Shown here: positions 6,753 through 12,249 of the stretch, piece by piece
Layout: each line of letters begins with the position of its first letter
How positions within the stretch are numbered: the first letter of the stretch is position 1
Assembly: GCA_028293005.1 (NCBI GenBank)
Contig: JAQGLH010000313.1
Span: 1 to 12,249, forward strand
Length of the DNA stretch: 12,249 nt
Direction of reading: 5' to 3'
From: Alphaproteobacteria bacterium
GTDB taxonomy: Bacteria > Pseudomonadota > Alphaproteobacteria > Sphingomonadales > Sphingomonadaceae
Position numbers and translations under genes: made by a program
Notes under the pieces: generated by a model
What the model was told of the DNA's origin: nothing
The model's database searches: none
What the model saw: the letters and a program-made list of their open reading frames with translations, nothing else

Positions 6753-7209
6753 TGATCGTTTCGGTCCCCACCAGGAGCGCGAAAATGGCATCCTTCGAGC
6801 GCGCGCCCCTCAGCTTGGCGATGGCGGCCCGGTCACGCAACGAACGGCTGACGCGGGCGAGCGCCTTGAGATGGTCGGCACCGGCGTCCGGCGGCGAAAG
6901 CAGGAGGAAGATCAGATCGACCGGCAAATTGTCGATTGCGTGAAAATCGATCGGTGCGTTCAGCCGCGCGAAGAAGCCGAACACGCCGGGCAATCCGTCG
7001 ATCTTGCCGTGCGGGATCGCGATTCCTCCGCCAAAGCCGGTCGAGCCGAGCCGCTCGCGCTCGTTGAGGCAGGCCAGGATCTTCTTGGCCGGCAAACCGG
7101 TGAGACGCGCCGCAGCTGACGCCAGCTGCTGGAAAAGCGCCTTTTTGTTCATCGTACTGAGGTTGGCATCGATGGCATCGACGCTGATCAGATCGGACAA
7201 ATTATTCAT
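6742..7209 (-). CDS. ptsN: PtsN, nitrogen-related PTS enzyme IIA (EIIA-Ntr)
   Basis: Regulatory phosphocarrier of the nitrogen phosphotransferase system (PtsP-NPr-PtsN). It takes a phosphate on a histidine and signals nitrogen and potassium status by protein contacts rather than sugar transport. The 155-residue length is normal. The phosphorylation site is H67 in GGGIAIPHGKID, preceded by NERERLGSTGFG; DHLKALARVSR near 112-122 is the second conserved block. It follows hpf, the usual neighbour of ptsN in proteobacteria, but with a 121-bp gap that could hold its own promoter; I found no convincing -35/-10 pair there. No other Ntr-PTS genes or rpoN are in the window. Confidence 0.95.
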   Translation of the reverse strand: MNNLSDLISVDAIDANLSTMNKKALFQQLASAAARLTGLPAKKILACLNERERLGSTGFGGGIAIPHGKIDGLPGVFGFFARLNAPIDFHAIDNLPVDLIFLLLSPPDAGADHLKALARVSRSLRDRAAIAKLRGARSKDAIFALLVGTETINAA

Positions 7210-7330
7210 AGCTGCACCGATGGGCTCGCGAATTCCCGGCCTCCAGACGCCAGCCTATAGACCAGGGAGAAGGCGCGTGCACGCCCATGATAAGGCCCGG
7301 CACGCTCTGGACCGGCAGGGCCCCTGGCGA

Positions 7331-7912
7331 TCAGGCCCGGTCGCGTTGCGGCTCAACCCAGCCGATGGTTCCGTCGTCACGGCGGTAGACCATGTTGAAC
7401 GTGCCGGTGCCACTGTTGCGGAACAGCAAGGCGTTGGTGTTGCGCAGATCGAGCTGCATCACTGCGTCGGACACGCTCACTTCGGGAATGTCGACTCGCG
7501 TTTCGGCAATGATCGGCGGATTGTCGGCGGGTTCTTCCTCCTGATCGGCTGCAAACACCGTGTAGCCGGCACCTCCGTCCAAATCTGCAGCCACCTCGTC
7601 GCCGCTAGGGCCATGATGTTCCTTCAGGCGGCGCATGTAGCGGCGCAGCTGCTTTTCAATCTTGTCCGACGCCTGATCGAATGCGGGGTGGGCGTCCGCG
7701 CCCTGGCTGCTCGCCTTGAGCACGACGCCGTTGCGCACGTAGATGATGATATCGCAGGTGAAATTATGATCGTGGGGTCCCTTGCCGAACGTGGTCTGTG
7801 CGGACACCGGCCGCGCGAAATATTTGTCGGTCATGCCGACCAGACGCCCCTCGACGTGTTGGCGCAGGGCATCGCCGGTATCGACCTGATGACCAGAGAC
7901 TCGGATATCCAT
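7331..7912 (-). CDS. hpf: Ribosome hibernation promoting factor, long form
   Basis: Ribosome-binding stress protein that inactivates ribosomes in stationary phase. The 193-residue product has two parts: an N-terminal RaiA/YfiA domain (about 1-100: DIRVSGHQVDTGDALRQHVEGRL ... KIEKQLRRYMRRLKEHH), an acidic linker (about 105-140), and a C-terminal dimerisation domain (about 144-190: SVSDAVMQLDLRNTNALLFRNSGTGTFNMVYRRDDGTIGWVEP). The C-terminal domain marks it as the long form, which in other bacteria makes 100S ribosome dimers without RMF. The start at 7912 is set by GGAG six bases upstream; a TTG at 7924 is less likely. It lies 30 bp after dnaQ and precedes ptsN. Confidence 0.95.
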   Translation of the reverse strand: MDIRVSGHQVDTGDALRQHVEGRLVGMTDKYFARPVSAQTTFGKGPHDHNFTCDIIIYVRNGVVLKASSQGADAHPAFDQASDKIEKQLRRYMRRLKEHHGPSGDEVAADLDGGAGYTVFAADQEEEPADNPPIIAETRVDIPEVSVSDAVMQLDLRNTNALLFRNSGTGTFNMVYRRDDGTIGWVEPQRDRA

Positions 7913-7918
7913 CTTCTT

Positions 7919-7922
7919 CTCC
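7919..7922 (-). promoter_or_regulatory. Shine-Dalgarno of hpf
   Basis: On the minus strand GGAG followed by AAGAAG and then ATG at 7912. This is the clearest ribosome binding site in the window, and it selects 7912 over the upstream in-frame TTG, which directly abuts GGAG and has no such site of its own. Confidence 0.8.
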
Positions 7923-7942
7923 AACTAAACTCGGCGGCTGGA

Positions 7943-8668
7943 TCAGGCGCCGCCCGGACTCACCAACCGGGCGGCATCCAGCCGGTTCCATATGGGGTCC
8001 TTGATCCCGCCGAGAAAGGCCGCATGCCGCTCGAGCTCGGCGAGCGATGCGTGATGTGGACGCGGCGGCCGGACCGCGATCCGGCGCGGGAGGACCGCGA
8101 CCGCCATCGCTTCGCCCAGCGCGCCGCCGGATTGGGCGGCGAGCGAAAAGCCGATCTGCCGGCCGCCGGTGAGCTCGATATAGACTTGCGCGAGAAGCTG
8201 CGCATCGATCAGTGCGCCGTGCTTGATGCGCAGGCTGCGGTCGACCCCGTAGCGGGTGCACAAGGCATCGAGGCTGTGCTTGGCGCCGGGATGGCGCTGC
8301 CGCGCGAGCGTGAGCGTGTCGATCATGCGGGTGAGGCAGACCAACGGCCGGCCGCACAAGCTCAGCTCGTGATTGATGAAGCCGAAATCGAAGCTGGCGT
8401 TGTGCGCGACGAGCGGGCTCTCGCCCAGGAACTCGAGCAATTCCTCGCAGCGGTCGTCGAACCACGGCTTGTCGGAAAGGAAGGCGTCGCTGAGGCCGTG
8501 CACCGCCTCCGCGCCGCTCGGCATGCTTCGGCCGGGATTGAAATAAGCGTGGAAGGTGCGGCCGGTCTCGACGCGGTTGACGAGCTCGACGCAGCCGATC
8601 TCGACCAGACGGTCACCGGTGAGCGGGCTGAGGCCAGTGGTCTCGGTATCGAATATGATTTCTCGCAC
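7943..8668 (-). CDS. dnaQ: DNA polymerase III epsilon subunit (3'-5' proofreading exonuclease)
   Basis: Proofreading subunit of the replicative polymerase, bound to the alpha subunit. All DEDDh residues are visible: D7 and E9 in FDTETTG, D94 in HNASFDFGFINHEL, and H150 and D155 in KHGALIDAQLL. The C-terminal segment (about 175-241) would carry the alpha-binding part. From the GTG at 8668 the protein is 241 residues, close to the 243 of E. coli, and begins MREIIFDTETTG, a normal alphaproteobacterial N-terminus. A GTG one codon earlier (8671) or a TTG at 8704 overlapping coaE are alternatives; there is no in-frame ATG. It follows coaE by 28 bp and precedes hpf by 30 bp, so probably one transcript. 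Confidence 0.94.
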   Translation of the reverse strand: MREIIFDTETTGLSPLTGDRLVEIGCVELVNRVETGRTFHAYFNPGRSMPSGAEAVHGLSDAFLSDKPWFDDRCEELLEFLGESPLVAHNASFDFGFINHELSLCGRPLVCLTRMIDTLTLARQRHPGAKHSLDALCTRYGVDRSLRIKHGALIDAQLLAQVYIELTGGRQIGFSLAAQSGGALGEAMAVAVLPRRIAVRPPRPHHASLAELERHAAFLGGIKDPIWNRLDAARLVSPGGA

Positions 8669-8696
8669 CACGAAGCTTATGAATCGCCGCAGCTGA

Positions 8697-9284
8697 TCAG
8701 ACAAGCCCGATCAGACAGGTAATGATCGAACGAACTGCCGCATTCGTCTCGTCGAGCGAGCCGCCGGTCGGGATCACGAAGTCGGCGCGCGAGCGTTTCT
8801 CGGCATCGGGCATCTGCAGCGCGAGGATCCTCGCGAACCTTTCCTCGCTCATTTGCGGCCGCGCCAGCACGCGCTTGCGCTGGATCGCTTCGGGCGCGGA
8901 CACGACGGCGATCTTGTCGATCCGGCCGCCCCCGCCCTTCTCGAGCAGCAACGGGATGTCGAGCACGACGAGAGGCGAATCGCGATGCTGGTCGAGGAAC
9001 GCCTCGCGCGCGGCGGCGACGGCGGGGTGGACGAGCGCTTCGAGCCGCCGCAGCGCCTGCGCGTCGCCGAGCACCGCTTCGGCGAGCGCAGTGCGATTCA
9101 CCCCCGCATCGCCGGTGCTCCCCGGGAATTGCGCCTCGATCGCCTCGACCAGGGCCCCCCCCGGGCCCTGCAGGGCATGAACCGCAGCATCGGCATCGAA
9201 CACCGGCACGCCGGCATCGGCAAACATCCGCGCGACGGTCGATTTGCCCATGCCGATCGACCCGGTGAGGCCCAGAACGATCAT
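8697..9284 (-). CDS. coaE: Dephospho-CoA kinase
   Basis: Last enzyme of coenzyme A synthesis: phosphorylates the 3'-OH of the ribose of dephospho-CoA with ATP, in the cytosol. The 195-residue protein starts MIVLGLTGSIGMGKST, giving the P-loop at residues 8-16, followed by FDAD at 29-32, and contains the typical VLDIPLLLEKGG segment. The start ATG at 9284 lies 10 bp after the aroE stop and leaves the P-loop at its usual distance. It belongs to the ppsR-maf-aroE-coaE-dnaQ run. An oddity is a G8 tract (minus strand, 9155-9162) within a perfect 8-bp inverted repeat early in the gene, encoding QGPGGAL; any slippage there would truncate the protein. Confidence 0.96.
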   Translation of the reverse strand: MIVLGLTGSIGMGKSTVARMFADAGVPVFDADAAVHALQGPGGALVEAIEAQFPGSTGDAGVNRTALAEAVLGDAQALRRLEALVHPAVAAAREAFLDQHRDSPLVVLDIPLLLEKGGGGRIDKIAVVSAPEAIQRKRVLARPQMSEERFARILALQMPDAEKRSRADFVIPTGGSLDETNAAVRSIITCLIGLV

Positions 9285-9294
9285 TTCGGCACGA

Positions 9295-10140
9295 TCATGA
9301 CGTCAACAACGCGCGCAGCTCGGCGTCGTACGCGCGCGGCGGGGCGCAGCCGAACAACAAGGCGAAGGCGAGTGCCGCCTGGCCGACCAGCATCTCGAGC
9401 CCGTCGATGGCGCGCAGCCCCCGCTTTCGCGCCGCGACAAGCAAAGCGGTCTCGAGCGGCGCATAGACCATGTCGAACACCGCAACCCCGGGATCGGCGA
9501 TCGCAGCGACGTGCCTGAGCACAGCCTCGGGCATTGCCGCCTGGCCGGACATGCCGAGCGTGGTCGCGTTGACGATCAGCTCGGCGCCGAGCAATCCGTC
9601 GCGATCGTCGACCGCGCCCACCCTTCCATCGAGTCCGCTTTCTGCCAGCAGCCGTTCGCCCTTCGCCTGGTCGCGCACATTGAGCGCGACATGCGACACC
9701 GCGAGCAGTCGGAACGCCGCCAGCGCCGCCAGCGCCGCGCCGCCCGATCCGATCAGGCAGACTCGCGTCGCCCGCGCCGGGAGGATCGACAGCGCATCGA
9801 TGATTCCGCCGACATCGCTGTTGTCGCCGGCCAGCGCGCCCTGGACGGCGACGATGGTGTTGACCGCGCCCACCGCCTGCGCGCCCTCGCTCAGCCGGTC
9901 GAGCGAGGCCATCACCGTCTGCTTGTGCGGGACGGTGACGTTGCACCCGCGCCAGGCGGGATCGGCACGACGCTCCGCGAAAAAAGCCTCAAGCCCGTCC
10001 GGCGGGACTCGCGTCGCGCGATAGTCGCCTTCGAGCCCGAGGCGGGACAGCCAGAATTTGTGGATCAGCGGCGATTTCGAATGGCTGATCGGATCGCCGA
10101 TCACCTCCGCGTAAGAGGGTGCGGTGCGAGAAGCAGCCAT
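9295..10140 (-). CDS. aroE: Shikimate dehydrogenase (NADP+)
   Basis: Reduces 3-dehydroshikimate to shikimate in aromatic amino acid synthesis, in the cytosol. The 281-residue length is standard. Substrate-site residues: SHSKSPLIH (19-27), catalytic K73 in VTVPHK, N94 in GAVNTI and D109 in GDNSDVGG. The NADP-binding glycine loop is IGSGGAA (130-136) and the C-terminal end carries DGLEMLVGQAALAF. The sequence NSDVGG differs from the more common NTDG at the catalytic Asp, although the Asp itself is kept. The start ATG shares one base with the maf stop (TGATG), showing translational coupling; coaE follows after 10 bp. Confidence 0.96.
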   Translation of the reverse strand: MAASRTAPSYAEVIGDPISHSKSPLIHKFWLSRLGLEGDYRATRVPPDGLEAFFAERRADPAWRGCNVTVPHKQTVMASLDRLSEGAQAVGAVNTIVAVQGALAGDNSDVGGIIDALSILPARATRVCLIGSGGAALAALAAFRLLAVSHVALNVRDQAKGERLLAESGLDGRVGAVDDRDGLLGAELIVNATTLGMSGQAAMPEAVLRHVAAIADPGVAVFDMVYAPLETALLVAARKRGLRAIDGLEMLVGQAALAFALLFGCAPPRAYDAELRALLTS

Positions 10141-10733
10141 CAGCGCGGCACCACGCCGCGCTCGCGCAGATACTCGAGCAAAGGCAGCAACGGCAGGCCG
10201 AGGATGGCGAAATGGCTTCCTTCGATGCGATCGAACAATTGCACCCCGAGCCCTTCGATCCGGTAGCCGCCGACATTGTGGCGGATCGCATCATATTCCC
10301 GGTCGAGGTAAGAAGAGAGGAAATCGTCGCTGAACCGCCGGACTCCGAGCTCGACGCTCTCGACTGCGCGCCACGCGACCGCGCCGCGCTCGACGATCAC
10401 CGCGGCCGCATGCAATCGATGACGGTGCCCGGAAAGTCCGCGCAGCTGCGCCGCCGCTTCATCGATCGAGCGGGGCTTGTCGATCATGCTGCCGTCGTGG
10501 CGCTCGAGCGTCTGATCGCAGCCGAGCACGAGCTCGTCGGCCGCGGCGGTTGCTTGCGCGGCCTTCAGCTCGGCGAGCGCGAGCGCAAGCGCGGCGGCAT
10601 CGAGCCCTTCCTCGCGTAGCCGCGCCTTGGCCTTGTCCTCGTCGACCGTTGCCGGACGGACCTCGAACGGCACCCCCGCCGCCTCGAGCATCCGGCGCCG
10701 CGTCCCGCTCGCGGAGGCAAGCGTCAGCCTCAT
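10140..10733 (-). CDS. Maf family nucleotide pyrophosphatase
   Basis: Nucleoside triphosphate pyrophosphatase of the Maf family, thought to hydrolyse non-canonical or modified NTPs and linked to septum formation. The 197-residue protein has the N-terminal phosphate-binding motif LASASGTRRRML (5-16), the VDEDKAK segment (30-36), GCDQTL with D73 and IDKPRS (84-89), and GGYRIEGLG near 155-163. The DQ after LGC resembles the YceF (m7GTP) branch more than the YhdE (dTTP/UTP) branch, but this is weak evidence. The ATG at 10733 forms an ATGA overlap with the ppsR stop; the frame continues upstream through ppsR but without meaning. The stop overlaps the aroE start. Confidence 0.93.
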   Translation of the reverse strand: MRLTLASASGTRRRMLEAAGVPFEVRPATVDEDKAKARLREEGLDAAALALALAELKAAQATAAADELVLGCDQTLERHDGSMIDKPRSIDEAAAQLRGLSGHRHRLHAAAVIVERGAVAWRAVESVELGVRRFSDDFLSSYLDREYDAIRHNVGGYRIEGLGVQLFDRIEGSHFAILGLPLLPLLEYLRERGVVPR

Positions 10734-11554
10734 CCGCCGCTCGCCGAGTCCATCCGCTCGTTGCACAATTTGACGATCGCGAACGCCGTTTCCTCGATCG
10801 ATCGGCGCGTGACGTCGATCACAGGCCACCCATTGTCGGCGAACATCCGGCGCGCGAAGGCAAGCTCCGCCTTGACCGCCTCCGCGTCGACATAATCGGT
10901 CTCGGGCGCCTGATTGAGCGACAGCAAGCGGTTCCGGCGAACCTGGATCAGCCGATCGGGGCCGGTGGTCAGCCCGACGACGAGCGGATGCCTGAGCGAA
11001 TAGAGCGTCTTGGGCGGCGGCGATTCCGGGACAAGCGGAATGTTGGCGACCTTGTAGCCGCGGTTCGCAAGATAGATCGAGGTCGGCGTCTTCGAGGTGC
11101 GCGAGACCCCCGCAAGCACGATGTCGGCTTCTTCCCAATGGTCCGAGCCGATGCCGTCGTCATGCGCGATCGTATATTGGATCGCATCGACTCTCGCGAA
11201 ATAAGCGGCGTCGAGCGCATGCTGGCGTCCCGGCCTGGCTTTGGCTTCCTGGCCGAGCACTGCCGACAAGGCATCGACGACCGGGTCGAGCGCCGAGACG
11301 GCGTGGATCCCGCGCCGCCGGCATTTGCGCTCGAGATCACGGCGGATATTGCTGTTCACCAACGTGTAGAGGACGAGCCCGGGGCGCCGCTCGATATCGT
11401 CGAGGACGCGGTCGAGATGGCCTTCCGAGCGAACCATCGGCCAGAAGTGGCGCAGCACGTCGACCTCGTCGAACTGGGCAAGACAGGCAGTCGCGACCAC
11501 CTCGAGCGTCTCACCGGTTGAGTCGGACAGGAGGTGGAGATGGAGCCGGCTCAT
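10730..11554 (-). CDS. ppsR: Pyruvate, water dikinase regulatory protein (PPSR/DUF299)
   Basis: Bifunctional serine/threonine kinase and phosphorylase of the DUF299 family. It inactivates PEP synthase, or pyruvate phosphate dikinase, by ADP-dependent phosphorylation and reactivates it by phosphorolysis. The 274-residue length is typical. Visible are the start HLLSDSTGET (7-16) and the P-loop-like nucleotide site GVSRTSKTPTSIYLA (149-163), followed by the NIPLVPE segment. Which dikinase it controls cannot be told, as neither gene is in the window. It is the first gene of the minus-strand cluster and starts beside the putative origin, so its promoter must lie within that region. No Shine-Dalgarno is visible before the ATG at 11554. 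In alphaproteobacteria this family (RP001 in Rickettsia) characteristically borders oriC. Confidence 0.95.
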   Translation of the reverse strand: MSRLHLHLLSDSTGETLEVVATACLAQFDEVDVLRHFWPMVRSEGHLDRVLDDIERRPGLVLYTLVNSNIRRDLERKCRRRGIHAVSALDPVVDALSAVLGQEAKARPGRQHALDAAYFARVDAIQYTIAHDDGIGSDHWEEADIVLAGVSRTSKTPTSIYLANRGYKVANIPLVPESPPPKTLYSLRHPLVVGLTTGPDRLIQVRRNRLLSLNQAPETDYVDAEAVKAELAFARRMFADNGWPVIDVTRRSIEETAFAIVKLCNERMDSASGG

Positions 11555-11567
11555 CGCGCGGACGGGC

Positions 11568-11576
11568 TGTGGAAAA
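11568..11576 (-). promoter_or_regulatory. DnaA-box-like site 1
   Basis: Minus strand TTTTCCACA, 8 of 9 matches to TTATCCACA. It lies 14 bp from the ppsR start codon, so DnaA bound here could also affect ppsR expression. Confidence 0.5.
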
Positions 11577-11646
11577 CCATGTTGAAAGCGCTAGCGGAAG
11601 TCTCGGGATGCTTTCAAGAAAAGGATTCCTCCCCGCTGTTCGGATT

Positions 11647-11655
11647 CAATCCACA
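11647..11655 (+). promoter_or_regulatory. DnaA-box-like site 2
   Basis: Plus strand CAATCCACA, 7 of 9 matches to TTATCCACA with the conserved TCCACA core. It overlaps the last base of a GATTC methylation site (11643-11647). Confidence 0.45.
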
Positions 11656-11689
11656 GATCGACAAAGTCTGAAAAGTTCCATCCCCAGGC

Positions 11690-11698
11690 TGTGGATTG
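11690..11698 (-). promoter_or_regulatory. DnaA-box-like site 3
   Basis: Minus strand CAATCCACA, identical to site 2 and inverted to it with 34 bp between. The identity extends to the 10-mer CAATCCACAG. It lies between TCCCC (11681-11685) and GGGGA (11700-11704), a short flanking inverted repeat. Confidence 0.45.
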
Positions 11699-11814
11699 CG
11701 GGGAAAAAATGCGCGAATCCGCGGCTGCCCGTGGGCCCCTGGGAGTCAAGCTGTTTGCAAAATTCGGTGAAGCCAATAAACCCCGGCTTCCGTCGCCCAA
11801 CAACCTTCATCAGA

Positions 11815-11848
11815 CTCTCTTATATAAGACTCTTATAGTTTAAGAGAG
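11815..11848. repeat. AT-rich nested inverted repeats upstream of hemE
   Basis: CTCTCTTA (11815-11822) pairs with TAAGAGAG (11841-11848). Inside are a perfect 12-bp palindrome TCTTATATAAGA (11818-11829) and a second stem CTCTTA/TAAGAG (11830-11835 with 11841-11846, loop TAGTT). The block is far richer in A and T than its surroundings and ends 18 bp before the hemE start. It could be a DNA unwinding element, part of the hemE promoter (TATAGT at 11834-11839 resembles a -10), or both. Confidence 0.55.
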
Positions 11849-11866
11849 CGGAGCCCCAGGCTTTCC

Positions 11867-12249
11867 ATGCCCAATTCGAACAAGCTCCTGCTCACCGTAT
11901 TAAGAGGCGGGAAAGTCGAGAGAAAACCTGTTTGGCTGATGCGCCAAGCCGGACGATATCTTCCCGAATACCGCGCGTTGAGAGAAGCCAAGGGCGGCTT
12001 CCTGGACCTCGTCTACGATCCCGATGCAGCCGCTGAAATCACGCTCCAGCCGATCCGGCGGTTCGGCTTCGACGGCGCTATCCTGTTCTCCGATATCCTG
12101 ATCGTGCCGCATGCAATGGGTCAGGATCTGCGTTTCGAGGCCGGCGAAGGACCGCGTCTGTCCCCGCGTCTCGTCGATGCGCGCCTCGACGCGTTGAGCT
12201 CGGTGCCGAGCCGACTCGATCCGATTTTCGAGACTGTGGAGAAGGTCAA
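11867..12249 (+). CDS. hemE: Uroporphyrinogen decarboxylase, 3' end outside window
   Basis: Converts uroporphyrinogen III to coproporphyrinogen III in haem synthesis, in the cytosol. The frame runs from the ATG at 11867 to the window end without a stop, giving 127 complete codons of a protein normally about 340-350 residues long. The family signature is clear: PVWLMRQAGRYLPEYR at residues 21-36, with substrate-binding arginines R26 and R30, and FSDILIVPHAMG with the catalytic D76. An AGG nine bases before the ATG is a weak ribosome binding site. It is the only gene on its side of the candidate origin and is transcribed away from it, as hemE is in Caulobacter. Confidence 0.95.
   Translation, partial: MPNSNKLLLTVLRGGKVERKPVWLMRQAGRYLPEYRALREAKGGFLDLVYDPDAAAEITLQPIRRFGFDGAILFSDILIVPHAMGQDLRFEAGEGPRLSPRLVDARLDALSSVPSRLDPIFETVEKV

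Larger units (their letters stand above)
11555..11866. other. oriC: Candidate chromosomal replication origin (oriC) between ppsR and hemE
   Basis: This 312-bp gap has no credible coding frame. It holds three DnaA-box-like 9-mers (11568-11576, 11647-11655, 11690-11698), six GANTC sites, and an AT-rich block (about 11800-11845) with nested inverted repeats that could serve as the unwinding element. In Caulobacter and Rickettsia oriC lies next to hemE with the DUF299 gene on the other side, the same arrangement as here. Genes on both sides point away from the gap. The promoters of ppsR and hemE must also lie here. The DnaA boxes are few and imperfect, so the origin call rests mainly on synteny. 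Confidence 0.7.

Noticed and set aside
7210..7330. Possible promoter or small RNA in the hpf-ptsN gap
   Set aside because: A TATAGG and a GCGTGCACGC palindrome are present, but no matching -35 or terminator; not enough to call a feature.
7004..8722. 572-codon open frame on the plus strand across ptsN, hpf and dnaQ
   Set aside because: It is antisense to three well-recognised genes, its product resembles no known family, and long antisense frames are expected in GC-rich coding DNA.
10734..11138. Upstream extension of the maf frame to 11138
   Set aside because: It runs through ppsR in another frame, and the Maf motif LASASGTRRRML begins right after the ATG at 10733, which overlaps the ppsR stop.
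11555..11866. CtrA sites (TTAA-N7-TTAA) in the candidate origin, as in Caulobacter
   Set aside because: Only a single TTAA (11840-11843) is present and no second half-site at the required spacing.
1..12249. Mobile element, CRISPR, tRNA/rRNA or defence system
   Set aside because: No transposase, integrase, spaced repeats, tRNA-like cloverleaf or defence domains; nearly every gene is a recognised core or lineage-typical family.

Overview
The window looks like chromosomal DNA from a high-GC alphaproteobacterium, most likely one of the Sphingomonadales. This rests on the GC-rich codon use, on alphaproteobacteria-typical families (MmcB, DUF1491) and on the run dnaQ-coaE-aroE-maf-ppsR-[gap]-hemE, which in alphaproteobacteria flanks the chromosomal replication origin. 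I see no tRNA, rRNA, insertion sequence, prophage, CRISPR array or defence system. The order assignment is an inference from gene content and order.

Left part (1-4400): the window opens inside a gene for a bifunctional class A penicillin-binding protein (+). It converges, at an 18-bp perfect palindrome, on a tightly packed minus-strand trio: a SCO1/SenC copper protein, a YcgN-type cysteine-cluster protein and a YgjP-like zinc metalloprotease. An exported ankyrin-repeat protein is divergent from the SCO gene and converges on mmcB at a 20-bp perfect palindrome.

Middle part (4426-7912): all genes are on the minus strand. They are mmcB (DNA repair nuclease-like, with a near-consensus alphaproteobacterial SOS box just upstream), a SleB-type cell wall hydrolase, a DUF1491 protein, a hotdog thioesterase, ptsN (EIIA-Ntr) and the long form of hpf (ribosome hibernation).

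Right part (7943-12249): dnaQ, coaE, aroE, maf and ppsR form a compact minus-strand cluster, with overlapping stop and start codons at ppsR/maf and maf/aroE. A 312-bp non-coding gap separates ppsR from hemE, which is on the plus strand and runs off the window. The gap carries three DnaA-box-like 9-mers (two of them identical and inverted), six GANTC (CcrM) sites and an AT-rich block with nested inverted repeats next to hemE. It is the best candidate for the chromosomal oriC, and nearly all genes in the window point away from it.

Most of the genes are housekeeping. The most interesting content is regulatory and architectural: the candidate origin, the SOS-box candidate that also helps fix the mmcB start, the palindromes at convergent junctions, and a G8 tract inside a hairpin within coaE.
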